From: Candidatus Poseidoniales archaeon
Lineage (GTDB): Archaea; Thermoplasmatota; Poseidoniia; Poseidoniales; Thalassarchaeaceae
Assembly: GCA_012964335.1 (NCBI GenBank)
Contig: DTUF01000043.1
Span: 1 to 64,000, forward strand
Length of the DNA stretch: 64,000 nt
Reading direction: 5' to 3'
This document shows positions 9,474-17,912 of this stretch, piece after piece; the stretch's first letter is position 1, and every line of letters starts with the position of its first letter. The notes beneath the pieces were generated by a model, which was not told where the DNA came from, did no database searches, and was given only the letters and a program-made list of their open reading frames with translations. The translations under genes and the position numbers were made by a program.

Positions 9474-9824
9474 ATGCTACAGAGATTACTGGCTACATTC
9501 GGACGCATTGATGGTGTCCAAGCAGCAGCAGTCGTTGATGTAGATATGAATGAAATAGCCACCTTCCTAACTCCAGAATTGAAGGGTTTACAAATCTCAC
9601 ACGGTCTTTCTGATTCTCTAAGAGAGACAGGCCGAGCCGCTTCCCAAGCTAGTCTGGGCGAGTTACAACAATTCTGGGTAGAATCAGAATCGGGTAATTT
9701 GATCCTCGCCCCCCTCTCAGGAGGATTCACTCTCTTTGTCTCTAGTCAAGGTACATCCAATATTGGCAGGCTAAGACATGAAGTGCAAGCGAGAACGAGT
9801 GTAATAGAGGATTTACTGAGGTGA
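9474..9824 (+). CDS. Roadblock/LC7-domain protein
   Basis: 116 residues. MLQRLLATFGRIDGVQAAAV followed by VVDVDMNEIATFL, a central helix and LILAPLSGGFTLFVSS follow the Roadblock/LC7 fold: helix, beta-hairpin with a GV-x-A-A-V-V-D start, then a second hairpin. In archaea and bacteria these proteins usually regulate or scaffold small Ras-like GTPases. GTG at 9450 and ATG at 9453 are in-frame alternatives, but GGGAG at 9464-9468, five bases before the ATG at 9474, and the family's usual N-terminus favour 9474. The next gene, one base after the stop, encodes a coiled-coil protein that itself appears to contain a Roadblock-like domain, so the products probably act together. Confidence 0.82.
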   Translation: MLQRLLATFGRIDGVQAAAVVDVDMNEIATFLTPELKGLQISHGLSDSLRETGRAASQASLGELQQFWVESESGNLILAPLSGGFTLFVSSQGTSNIGRLRHEVQARTSVIEDLLR

Positions 9825-9825
9825 T

Positions 9826-12800
9826 ATGATGTTTGAACTACCAATGGGCGAACCAGTTGATGGAGAAATGGATTTGAATGTGGAAATGAATACTTTCCCA
9901 TTTGATTTTGGGGCGATAACTTACTTCAAGCCGAGGGCAAAAAATCCTGTTGGACACCGCCTCATTTGTGCTGGGGAGTCGGCTGGATGGCTTGCAGATT
10001 CAGGCAAAACCAAGAAATTTGTTGCTGCAGAAGATGCCCGCACTGAATTACGAACTCTATCTAAGTCAACAGATTTGAGAGTAAGAGCAGTAATTTGGAC
10101 TCAATCTGAGTTTGAGCAGGTGGCTCGAGGATTGCTTGAGGCATTCATTGACCCAGCTACATTAGGCACTCTGCTTCCTATGCCAAGGATAGAGGGACAT
10201 ATTCCTACAAAGGACCTTGCATTACTAGTTGAAACACTTGTTAAGAGTGACATTACTAGAGGCGCGTGTGCACTAGAGGAAGGAATGCTTGTACACACAG
10301 AAGGCACACTTCCAGCAGATTCTGAAGAATTCACAATTATGGTTCAAAACCACCTCAATGCAATGGAATCATTGGCTGAAGGAATGGGGCAAGAACGACC
10401 GCTCGCTTCTTCTCTTTCTCTTGTTGATGGTGCTCTATTAGTCGCTCCAGCTGGTGATTCTGCGATTGCGGTATGGACAGATGCTGAGGCAGACCACACC
10501 GCACTGCTAGCAAATGCTGCTGCCATGTTGAAGACAGAATCATCCGGTCTGGCTGGTGATGATGCTGGGGAACCTCTGCCAGAAGGAACAGTCATCAAAG
10601 ATTCTAAGAGTGGAATTGACCAGACTCTATCCGCTTTGAAAATGGCAAAGGAAGATTCTACCACCGGTTATCTAGAATCGATTCCTACTTCAGGAGTTAC
10701 CGTTGCTATCACCTTGATTGATGGTATTCCAGTTGGAATTCGTAGTCAAGGAATTGATTCTACTGAGAAAGCAGTCACGAATGCAACATCATCCTCAAGT
10801 CGTCTACGCCTCGTTAGACTTGATAGAGCGATGAGGTTACTTCTGCGCTCAAGTACTGTTGAGGATTGGTCACTTCGTAATCTATGTGATTCAATTGCCT
10901 CCTGTCGTACTAGGAGTGAGGATAGGAAAACCCTACTGCAAGGTCGTATGGGGGTATTATATGGTTTTGAACTAGGTTTTGAATCAATGCAATCTGGTCG
11001 CCAAGATTGGAAACTTGTTGATGATGGAATGGCGGCTGATGGTTTGCCTGGTACTACACGTAAGAGTCTGATGGGCCCGGTGGTAGCAGAGTTACAAGCC
11101 CGAATCCATACCCAAGCAAACGATGTTACAAGAATGGAAAAAGCCAGCGCTAAGATGCAGGAAAAAGTTGAGGATACAAGAACTCAACGTGATCAACTAA
11201 AAACGGAACTTTCAGCATTGCAAGAACTCCTTGAAGAAGGTCGTGATGAGCGCATATCACTTTCATCCCAACTTGATGATTCAACAGTTAAAATTCGAGA
11301 AAAGGAACAGATTGGGGAAGAACAGTCAGCCCGAGCAGAACGACTAGCCCGCCGAGTTGCTGAGTTAGAGAACCAAGTTAAAAAACGAGCCGAAGAGATG
11401 GCTTCGGCCCTAGGTGAAATGGAATCTCGCAAGGAATTACTCACCGCCTTAGAGGGGTTACTGGCTGAGGAAGTTAGGGTCAAGTCGGAACTTGAGACCT
11501 CTGAAGCCCGCTTAACTGAAGTCAGGAGAATTATTGATGATGATGAGCGAGTACAGAGAGTATTGCATGAACAAGTGGGGGCGCAGAGAGAGCGTCATCG
11601 CGGTGCAACTGCAGAACTTAACGAACTTGAGCGCCAGGTTGAACAACGTAGAGATGAACTAACCTCAATGGAAGGCGATTTACACTCAAGCCGCGGAATG
11701 GTTGAGGAGGAACGACTTCGTTGTGCTGAAATGGATAGGAAGCACACGCTTTTGCAATCAGAATTACGTGAATTGATGGAAGAACGCCGCCAACTCATGC
11801 GTGAACTCGGAGATCTTGACACCCGCAGAGGTGGTTCAGAGGCTGAGTTAAGAATGCTGATAGAACAATCTGAAGATTTAGAATCTGCACATGAACTTGC
11901 TCTTGCTGACATCGCAGAAGCAGATCGTATTCGTGCCCGCCTCTCAGAAGAACCGTTGGCCCGTGCTTTACTTGGCGACGAATCTGGATTAGCGATGCTT
12001 GAGCCAGTATTGTCGCGAATGACATCAGCCCGCTCACGAGGTTTCAGCGTAGTACTGCTTGACCGTGCAGTTGAGAGAGGATTGCAAGTGATTCAACACA
12101 CTGTAGACGAGGTAGCTCAAACCCCACGATACCTACTTTCTACTGAAGTCATGGATTTACTCAGTCAACAAGCACCAGAAACAGCAGATACAGTCCGAGG
12201 TTTGACTAGATGGTCTGTTCAGAATAGACTGGAGCATAAACTAGCAGAAACAGTGTCTAATGTGGTCCTTGACTTAGAGAATCTGCTCAATGATTACGAG
12301 CAGTCAGTCACGATGTTGATGCATCTAAGAGAAGTATTGCGCCAAATGTCTGAACTCGGCTTACCTAGTGACCAAATAGAACATCTCGAAAAGGTTTCAC
12401 ACATGCCAGAAGCCCTACCATCTGTTTCAAAGGAGGTGCGTAGGTTGATTCAGCACGCCCTAGATGAAATTTACATCGAGTCGGACCAGCGAACAACTGG
12501 TGAAGCGGTTGGTTTGGAAAGCACCGTTGAAGTTCTAGAGCAGTTGAAGTATCGGTTGGATGTTAGTGGACTTACTGGTGAAGAGCCCGTTGGCGATTTA
12601 TGGACCTTCCAAAATAGTGGCATGTTACCTTTTGAATCGCATTCGCTCACAGCAGTTGAGAGACCAGAAATCAATAATGCAGCCGTTGCTCATATGAATC
12701 CAAGTTCGGATTCACAGCAAACTGAATCTGCTGCTTCCACACCTGCAAATGATGTACAGCCAAGTGACTCAAGCCAAACATGGCAACCAATAGAGGCCCC

Positions 12801-13041
12801 TAGTGACAGTGATGGTGTTGACCTTACCAGTAGAATGACCATTGGCTTACCAGATTCAGAGGTACTTGGAACTGTTGAAGAAATTAGTGACTTAGCAGAT
12901 ATTGAAATGAAGTTGGCAGAAATGGATTCAGCATCTTCTACTCGAGATGATACTGTCAATGGTGTAGAACCACCGGTTAATCCTGAACAACGCTCGGAGT
13001 TAGCGTCCCTTGAGGATGAACTTTCTGACCTTGATTTGTGA
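9826..13041 (+). CDS. Roadblock-like/coiled-coil scaffold protein
   Basis: 1071 residues. Residues ~1-110 form an unrecognised globular domain. Residues ~115-245 resemble a Roadblock domain (CALEEGMLVHTEGTLP ... LSLVDGALLVAPAGDSAIAVW). From ~430 to ~720 the sequence is a continuous SMC-like coiled coil rich in Glu, Arg, Leu and Gln. A second helical globular region (~730-930) follows, then a Ser/Asp/Glu-rich disordered tail (~930-1071). No Walker A or B motif is visible, so it is not an SMC ATPase. GAGGTGAT directly precedes two tandem ATGs (9826 and 9829). The gene is almost contiguous with the Roadblock gene and is followed after 10 bases by a small membrane protein. A cytoskeletal or GTPase-regulating scaffold is my inference. 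Confidence 0.78.
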   Translation: MMFELPMGEPVDGEMDLNVEMNTFPFDFGAITYFKPRAKNPVGHRLICAGESAGWLADSGKTKKFVAAEDARTELRTLSKSTDLRVRAVIWTQSEFEQVARGLLEAFIDPATLGTLLPMPRIEGHIPTKDLALLVETLVKSDITRGACALEEGMLVHTEGTLPADSEEFTIMVQNHLNAMESLAEGMGQERPLASSLSLVDGALLVAPAGDSAIAVWTDAEADHTALLANAAAMLKTESSGLAGDDAGEPLPEGTVIKDSKSGIDQTLSALKMAKEDSTTGYLESIPTSGVTVAITLIDGIPVGIRSQGIDSTEKAVTNATSSSSRLRLVRLDRAMRLLLRSSTVEDWSLRNLCDSIASCRTRSEDRKTLLQGRMGVLYGFELGFESMQSGRQDWKLVDDGMAADGLPGTTRKSLMGPVVAELQARIHTQANDVTRMEKASAKMQEKVEDTRTQRDQLKTELSALQELLEEGRDERISLSSQLDDSTVKIREKEQIGEEQSARAERLARRVAELENQVKKRAEEMASALGEMESRKELLTALEGLLAEEVRVKSELETSEARLTEVRRIIDDDERVQRVLHEQVGAQRERHRGATAELNELERQVEQRRDELTSMEGDLHSSRGMVEEERLRCAEMDRKHTLLQSELRELMEERRQLMRELGDLDTRRGGSEAELRMLIEQSEDLESAHELALADIAEADRIRARLSEEPLARALLGDESGLAMLEPVLSRMTSARSRGFSVVLLDRAVERGLQVIQHTVDEVAQTPRYLLSTEVMDLLSQQAPETADTVRGLTRWSVQNRLEHKLAETVSNVVLDLENLLNDYEQSVTMLMHLREVLRQMSELGLPSDQIEHLEKVSHMPEALPSVSKEVRRLIQHALDEIYIESDQRTTGEAVGLESTVEVLEQLKYRLDVSGLTGEEPVGDLWTFQNSGMLPFESHSLTAVERPEINNAAVAHMNPSSDSQQTESAASTPANDVQPSDSSQTWQPIEAPSDSDGVDLTSRMTIGLPDSEVLGTVEEISDLADIEMKLAEMDSASSTRDDTVNGVEPPVNPEQRSELASLEDELSDLDL

Positions 13042-13051
13042 GGTGTGAGTC

Positions 13052-13321
13052 GTGAGTGAGTCGCTTGACCCGAGTGAAGGTGCACAACCAATGCCCGGGA
13101 TAGAACTAGAAGGCCAGCGAGCTTATCCAACAGGTTTGGAAAAGTTTGTTTCAATCGCTTGCGTTGGCGCTGCGGTTTTGATGATCGCCCCAGCGCTTTC
13201 GGCTGACCTTTCACTTCCTGGAATAATTCACGTCCCTCTCGTGATTTGCGGGCTACCTGTGATAGGATTTTCAATCGCTAGACTGCTAACCCATGTAATT
13301 CATTTCGCAGCAACAAATTAG
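13052..13321 (+). CDS. Small two-helix membrane protein
   Basis: 89 residues with two hydrophobic segments, about 31-50 (KFVSIACVGAAVLMIAPAL) and 57-82 (LPGIIHVPLVICGLPVIGFS), after a charged N-terminus. The start is GTG at 13052 with GAGGTGTG upstream. It follows the coiled-coil gene by 10 bases and ends 9 bases before the convergent stop of the 411-residue membrane protein. No family recognised. Its position as third gene of the Roadblock cluster suggests it could tether that complex to the membrane. Confidence 0.65.
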   Translation: MSESLDPSEGAQPMPGIELEGQRAYPTGLEKFVSIACVGAAVLMIAPALSADLSLPGIIHVPLVICGLPVIGFSIARLLTHVIHFAATN

Positions 13322-13330
13322 TTGGTGCAT

Positions 13331-14566
13331 TCAATCAGATGACAACTTTGGAAGACGTGATTCAATGAATGAAACAATACGATTCCATGGCAGGACATAT
13401 TTCAACCCTGCAACGAAAATTAGCATCATCATGGCTGATATTACTTTACCATAAGTTAACTGTAACTCAAGAGATTCTTGTACTTGTCCGCTCCACTGTG
13501 AGGAACCGAATAGCGCTACCAAGTCAAGGATTAGGTCGTCAAATTTCAGAGCTAACATTGCACAGAAAATTACCAAACTGAAAATTCCAACCGTATGAAC
13601 AAGATGCCCATTCAACATATTGTCAAATTGGGTAACATACTCAGGGTCTTTCTTGCAAGATTCAGGAAGCCGGAATGCATACTCCAAGTGGCGGATGATT
13701 GCAAATCCTGATTCAGAGAAAATAATCATCAACATAGCCATCATCAATAACGGGAATATCGTTTCCGAAACCATACCACCAAGAACCATTTGTTCACTTA
13801 TTTGCGGACTTATCGGATTCAATCCAAGGTCAAAGTATACTGTAACTGCCTCAAACGAAAGCAGTGCGTGGATTCCAAGATAAATCAAAGTGGTACCAAG
13901 AGACCAGCCAATCATCCTTCTAGAAAGTCCCCAAACCCCCATCATTCCTGTCCAGACAGGGGTTAAATACAGTGCAACAATGAATACTTGTGTATAGAGA
14001 ATTAACGGATAGACCAGCGTTTCAGCATGGTTTCTACCCGACCCCTGAGAATCTATTGGCCAATACAAATCCCAACTGGTAATCATTCCAAAGAACCAGC
14101 CAATAAGAAGTCGGCCAGCGAGGAATAGGATAAGTCCCATCAAAACCCCAAGAACTACCTTTCGTCGTAATTGTGGGGCCTGAAGGTTGAGAAATACCCA
14201 GCCAGCAGTTAACAAACCACATATCAGAATGGGGACGTAATATCTTCCAGGTCCCTCGTTACCTTGGCCAGTAAAGAAGTCAGCAAGAGGTAGGTCATAT
14301 GCCGCATCACCTGATTCACTTCCTAGAATACCCTCAAAGAAGTCAAGTGAGAGAGTATGGTCAAGTGCAGGGCACCAAAGTGTGTTTCCATCACCATCCA
14401 CATGTGAAGGTTCACAGGAGCCAAAATTAGAACCAAGTTGTAAGAATAGCCAAATCAGAGCGAGGGTTGCAATCGTTTGTAAGGCAACAACTTGCCATTG
14501 AACTCGCAGTTCCTTAAGATGAAGGGTTCGACTTCCCTCGCCTTGTAGTTCTACATCATCTGCCAT
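13331..14566 (-). CDS. Polytopic membrane protein of the DUF58 operon
   Basis: 411 residues with about eight hydrophobic helices (first near 26-46, last near 375-400). An extracellular-looking loop after helix 1 contains paired Cys residues (SCEPSHVDGDGNTLWCPAL). I do not recognise a family. It starts 9 bases after the DUF58 gene, so the DUF4350-like, DUF58 and this gene form one minus-strand operon. The context suggests a membrane component of a vWA/MoxR-type system involved in cell-envelope assembly or surface protein maturation. Confidence 0.72.
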   Translation of the reverse strand: MADDVELQGEGSRTLHLKELRVQWQVVALQTIATLALIWLFLQLGSNFGSCEPSHVDGDGNTLWCPALDHTLSLDFFEGILGSESGDAAYDLPLADFFTGQGNEGPGRYYVPILICGLLTAGWVFLNLQAPQLRRKVVLGVLMGLILFLAGRLLIGWFFGMITSWDLYWPIDSQGSGRNHAETLVYPLILYTQVFIVALYLTPVWTGMMGVWGLSRRMIGWSLGTTLIYLGIHALLSFEAVTVYFDLGLNPISPQISEQMVLGGMVSETIFPLLMMAMLMIIFSESGFAIIRHLEYAFRLPESCKKDPEYVTQFDNMLNGHLVHTVGIFSLVIFCAMLALKFDDLILDLVALFGSSQWSGQVQESLELQLTYGKVISAMMMLIFVAGLKYVLPWNRIVSFIESRLPKLSSD

Positions 14567-14575
14567 TTTTTCACC

Positions 14576-15829
14576 TCACAACATTTTGACCTGTAATAGC
14601 GCTTGTGATAATTCTACATCTGGCATCCAATCAATTACACGAGCTCCAAAACCTGCTAGAGCGGTCAGTCTATTCTGACGCTCGAGTTTCATCACTTCAT
14701 AGGACATTCTTGGGATTCTCGTTACCAATCTCTCGTAGTCAATACTACTTGGACTGAGAACCACTACCTCGTGGCCTCGTCCCGCGAGGTCCCGAACTGC
14801 ATGTGGTACCGTTCCATCTCCCTCTAAACTAGAGATGATGAAAACCGGACTGCCACGACTGAATCTTGGTGCCAATGCATTGGTAACCGCTTGTAATGGC
14901 ATATTGCCCTTCGGGGCAACGCCAGCAAGGCTGCTTAGAATCTTGAAATGTTGTTTGTCTCCACCATCAGCGGGTAGGTATGAGAGTCTATCATCGTAAA
15001 CTGCTAATGCAATTGAATCTCGGCGTTGTAGGAAATAAGCAGAAAGAGACGCAGCAGCAACTGTGCCCATCTCTAATGGATTTTTCAACACAGTTCCGAT
15101 TCTTGAAACGTCTCTGCTATCAAGAAGCAGGAAAACATCGGTTACCGCATCTCGGCATTTTTCGTTCACCATCAGTTCACCAGTACGGGCAAACGCTTTC
15201 CAATTGATATTCTTGAATGGGTCGCCAGGTACATACTCGCGTAGAGAGAAGAACTCTGTACCAGGTCCAGGGGTTCGGAGCGTAGTCGCTCCGGTGTACA
15301 TCTTTGGTGTTCTGCTCCGAACCATTGCTTCCTCAACATCACGAACTTGAGGGAATACAATGATGTCTGAACGATGGTCGATGAACATCTCGTTTGAAAA
15401 TAGATTGAAGGTGTTCCGGTGTCTGATTGAAACGGCACCAAGTGAGAAGTGTCCGCGGAGTGGGCAGCGGAGAACATATCTGATTCTCGTGGTTTGTCCT
15501 GCACCTAAATTCACCATCATGTAATTGAGGCCGCTTTTCATCTTCATCTCGTGAGGTACATTGTCAAAAATCTCCAATTGTTGGGTGCGGCGGCGAGAAT
15601 TGTTGGTAATTGCTAATTCAACATAGAGATCATCTCCCTTGTACAAATTATCGGCGGAAAGGGTACGAATAATATGTAATTCAGCGTGTCCTGTAACCCA
15701 GCCATTGATTGCTAAGAATGAGATAAAAGCAATTCCAATAACCATTAATTGGAAATTTGACATCATCATCCCAATGAGGACAAGTGCAATGCCAGATGTC
15801 ATCATCAGGGCTGCCTTTCTAGTCCACAT
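14576..15829 (-). CDS. DUF58 (vWA-like) domain membrane-anchored protein
   Basis: 417 residues. Two adjacent N-terminal transmembrane helices (about 5-25 and 27-45) are followed by a beta-rich segment (residues ~55-150). Then comes the DUF58 signature PGPGTEFFSLREYVPGDPF plus NINWKAFARTGELMV near residues 190-225, and a vWA-like core with DVFLLLDSRD, which could be a degenerate metal-ion site (D-x-S) of von Willebrand factor A folds. DUF58 proteins normally work with a MoxR-type AAA ATPase as a chaperone-like module; no moxR lies in this window. Coupled to the genes on both sides by short spacers. Confidence 0.93.
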   Translation of the reverse strand: MWTRKAALMMTSGIALVLIGMMMSNFQLMVIGIAFISFLAINGWVTGHAELHIIRTLSADNLYKGDDLYVELAITNNSRRRTQQLEIFDNVPHEMKMKSGLNYMMVNLGAGQTTRIRYVLRCPLRGHFSLGAVSIRHRNTFNLFSNEMFIDHRSDIIVFPQVRDVEEAMVRSRTPKMYTGATTLRTPGPGTEFFSLREYVPGDPFKNINWKAFARTGELMVNEKCRDAVTDVFLLLDSRDVSRIGTVLKNPLEMGTVAAASLSAYFLQRRDSIALAVYDDRLSYLPADGGDKQHFKILSSLAGVAPKGNMPLQAVTNALAPRFSRGSPVFIISSLEGDGTVPHAVRDLAGRGHEVVVLSPSSIDYERLVTRIPRMSYEVMKLERQNRLTALAGFGARVIDWMPDVELSQALLQVKML

Positions 15830-15844
15830 CAGAAATCACCTCGC

Positions 15845-17476
15845 TTACTTGCGCCCCCATAATTTCACTCGTTTTACTACTGCAACGAGTTGTTCAAGTG
15901 AGTAATTCCGGTCTTCGAAGACGAACTTCACTAATACAGGGTCGTTAATCATCTTCTGAAGTTCACGTGCAGGTAATGCATCAAACTCACCCCTCGTTAA
16001 TGTGTTCAGATTGCGCACTCTTGAAAGAAGAACTTGCTTTACTTTGTTTGCGCGACTATAGTAGCCATATCGTCTTGAGTCTCCAAATCCGTAGTAAATG
16101 ATGCTGAAAACATGTCTCCAAGGTTCAGGATCAGTCTTGCGAATTATGACTGCTTCAAAGGCTATGAAAAGGGTGAGGAAGAGAAGTAACATAGCCATCC
16201 AATCGCTTGTGAAATAGACGAGGACATAGTAGATTAGGTTGTAAGTATCGCCCATGAAAGATGTTTGTTGGTGGCGACTTTCATCAAAGATTACCTGAGC
16301 GTCTGGGCTAGCAGAAAGAGTACCGTTCTCATTGATTAGAAGTGCTTCAGCTATCGCATCAAGTGCCCATTTTCGATTATCGTTCGCATCAATATCTGTA
16401 ACTTGACTACCATACTTGTTTTCATAATCGTAAACAGTATTGATTAACAAACTACCATCTGAAATGAAGTGTGCCTTGCCTGATGTTGCATCTACACAAT
16501 TGCGTGAAAGGCAGTATTTCACATAAATTGTGAATGGCCCTTGCATATCCCCCTCAAATCCGCTTCCAGCAGGTCCTACGGTCAAGTCACCGTCATCGTT
16601 GATGTCAAGATAGGAATCGGTACTAGAATATCCTAGTCCGTAGCGATTCTTCTCAGAATCATCTGCATGGTCTGGGTCAAAGGCAGATGGTGAGTTGAGG
16701 AGTAGGTCGTAGCCTGGGTAAAAGTCCCATGGGGCACTACCATCACCAGTCAGATGGTGAGCGCACAGACCAGCCTCTTCTGAGGAGATGGTCATCATGC
16801 CGGGCACTCCAGGGTGTCCAGGGTCAGGGTCTATCAAGTCTACATATCCATCTCCATCGCTGTCGGCAAAGCAGGGGTGTATCCCGGATTGAGAAACATT
16901 AGATGTGTACTTGTAACCGTCTGTTGAATTAATCCAGATGTAGTTGTAGTCCAAAGTCCATGCCCCAGCATCGTACAATTTATGTCCACTATATTCAACT
17001 CCGAAAGCAGAGGCCACTCCTGAACTGTAGCCGAAGTCATCCATTACAATGATGGTGCCACCACGGGCTACAAACGAAGTAATAGCCTCAACTTCACTCG
17101 TAGTATATCCATCACTCTCTTTGAATTGGACCACACTAGAATCTCCCGTAAATCTAGGTAAACTGATGGTATCTTTTTCTACACCAGCAATCACGAATAC
17201 AGTTTCTTCGGGGTTCTTAATTTCATGGAGCAATAAAGGGCTACTGACTAGACTATGAGTATCTACTCCCATTTCGTTAAGGTCATATCTGAATGCTGAG
17301 ATATCATCCCAATCATCATCGTACGCAGATAGTTGTGAATTTGCAGGATTGATAAAACTGCCCAGTAGAGTTACTAGTAGGAGAACTAGAACTGAGTAAA
17401 AAGCGAATAGAGTAAGACTCCTTCTAAACTGTCGAGTATTCATGCGAGCGAACAATTGATTCGCAGAAATTGCCAC
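15845..17476 (-). CDS. DUF4350-like membrane protein with calcium-type Asp repeats
   Basis: 543 residues. One N-terminal transmembrane helix (~22-43), a large outer domain, a second helix near 430-450 (MLLLFLTLFIAFEAVIIRK) and a basic cytoplasmic C-terminal domain of ~90 residues. The outer domain begins with the DUF4350-type pattern (DISAFRYDLNEMGVDTHSLV and ARGGTIIVMDDFGYSSG), which is related to class I glutamine amidotransferase/ThuA-like folds. It contains two Asp-rich EF-hand-like or thrombospondin-type-3-like loops (DSDGDGYVDLIDPDPG and DINDDGDLTVG) likely to bind calcium. GTG start at 17474-17476 behind a GGGGGCG ribosome-binding site and a perfect hairpin at 17489-17503. First gene of the DUF58 operon. 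Confidence 0.82.
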   Translation of the reverse strand: MAISANQLFARMNTRQFRRSLTLFAFYSVLVLLLVTLLGSFINPANSQLSAYDDDWDDISAFRYDLNEMGVDTHSLVSSPLLLHEIKNPEETVFVIAGVEKDTISLPRFTGDSSVVQFKESDGYTTSEVEAITSFVARGGTIIVMDDFGYSSGVASAFGVEYSGHKLYDAGAWTLDYNYIWINSTDGYKYTSNVSQSGIHPCFADSDGDGYVDLIDPDPGHPGVPGMMTISSEEAGLCAHHLTGDGSAPWDFYPGYDLLLNSPSAFDPDHADDSEKNRYGLGYSSTDSYLDINDDGDLTVGPAGSGFEGDMQGPFTIYVKYCLSRNCVDATSGKAHFISDGSLLINTVYDYENKYGSQVTDIDANDNRKWALDAIAEALLINENGTLSASPDAQVIFDESRHQQTSFMGDTYNLIYYVLVYFTSDWMAMLLLFLTLFIAFEAVIIRKTDPEPWRHVFSIIYYGFGDSRRYGYYSRANKVKQVLLSRVRNLNTLTRGEFDALPARELQKMINDPVLVKFVFEDRNYSLEQLVAVVKRVKLWGRK

Positions 17477-17488
17477 ACTTACGCCCCC

Positions 17489-17503
17489 TAGACCATAGGT
17501 CTA
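17489..17503 (-). promoter_or_regulatory. 5'-terminal leader hairpin of the DUF4350-DUF58 operon
   Basis: TAGACC (17489-17494), loop ATA, and GGTCTA (17498-17503) form a perfect 6-bp hairpin 13 bases before the GTG start. A TATTAAG box near 17525-17532 on the minus strand would start transcription at about 17503, placing the hairpin at the very 5' end of the mRNA. Confidence 0.5.
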
Positions 17504-17561
17504 ACGGATTGACGACTGAGGCTGCCTTAATACGGTTGTGCGCAGGTGAATCTCTTTGACA

Positions 17562-17807
17562 TCATCGCTTTAATACGATTTGAGGCCCAACTCTATCGAT
17601 TTCTTCACTTGGAAGTAGCATCAAACCAGCTTCCGAAGGCCAGGGTAATTTGTCCGCATCAAGAGAAGGTTGCAACTCAATTACTAGAGTACCCACAGCC
17701 CCGCTGTGCAAGTCAACCATTAAGTCGGCTACAGTTCCAAGGATATCTCCTCGTGAATCAACAACAGCGAGGCCAATCAGTTCCTGCCCGAAGGTCGCAG
17801 TCATCAT
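17562..17807 (-). CDS. PRC-barrel domain protein
   Basis: 81 residues. The pattern GQELIGLAVVDSRGDILGTV, a VADLMVDLHSGAVGTLVIEL strand pair and a final LLPSEEIDRVGPQIVLK match a stand-alone PRC barrel, a small beta-barrel common in archaea. PRC proteins are associated with RNA maturation and, in several archaea, with cell division (CdpB family). Two tandem ATGs (17805-17807 and 17802-17804) could each start. The gene sits downstream of cdc48 on the minus strand with a 105-base gap, and upstream of the DUF4350 operon. Confidence 0.88.
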   Translation of the reverse strand: MMTATFGQELIGLAVVDSRGDILGTVADLMVDLHSGAVGTLVIELQPSLDADKLPWPSEAGLMLLPSEEIDRVGPQIVLKR

Positions 17808-17912
17808 TTTGCCGTCGGTGGCCTTACACCTTGAATCCTCTCATCATGACTCGGCTTCCTAAACGGTTTGACGGTTCACGCCAGTAATTCCGTTGAGTCA
17901 GTTCGTAGTTCA

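Noticed and set aside
12690-13274. 194-residue minus-strand ORF opposite the coiled-coil gene
   Set aside because: Mirror of a Ser/Asp-rich coding region; no ribosome-binding site or family features.
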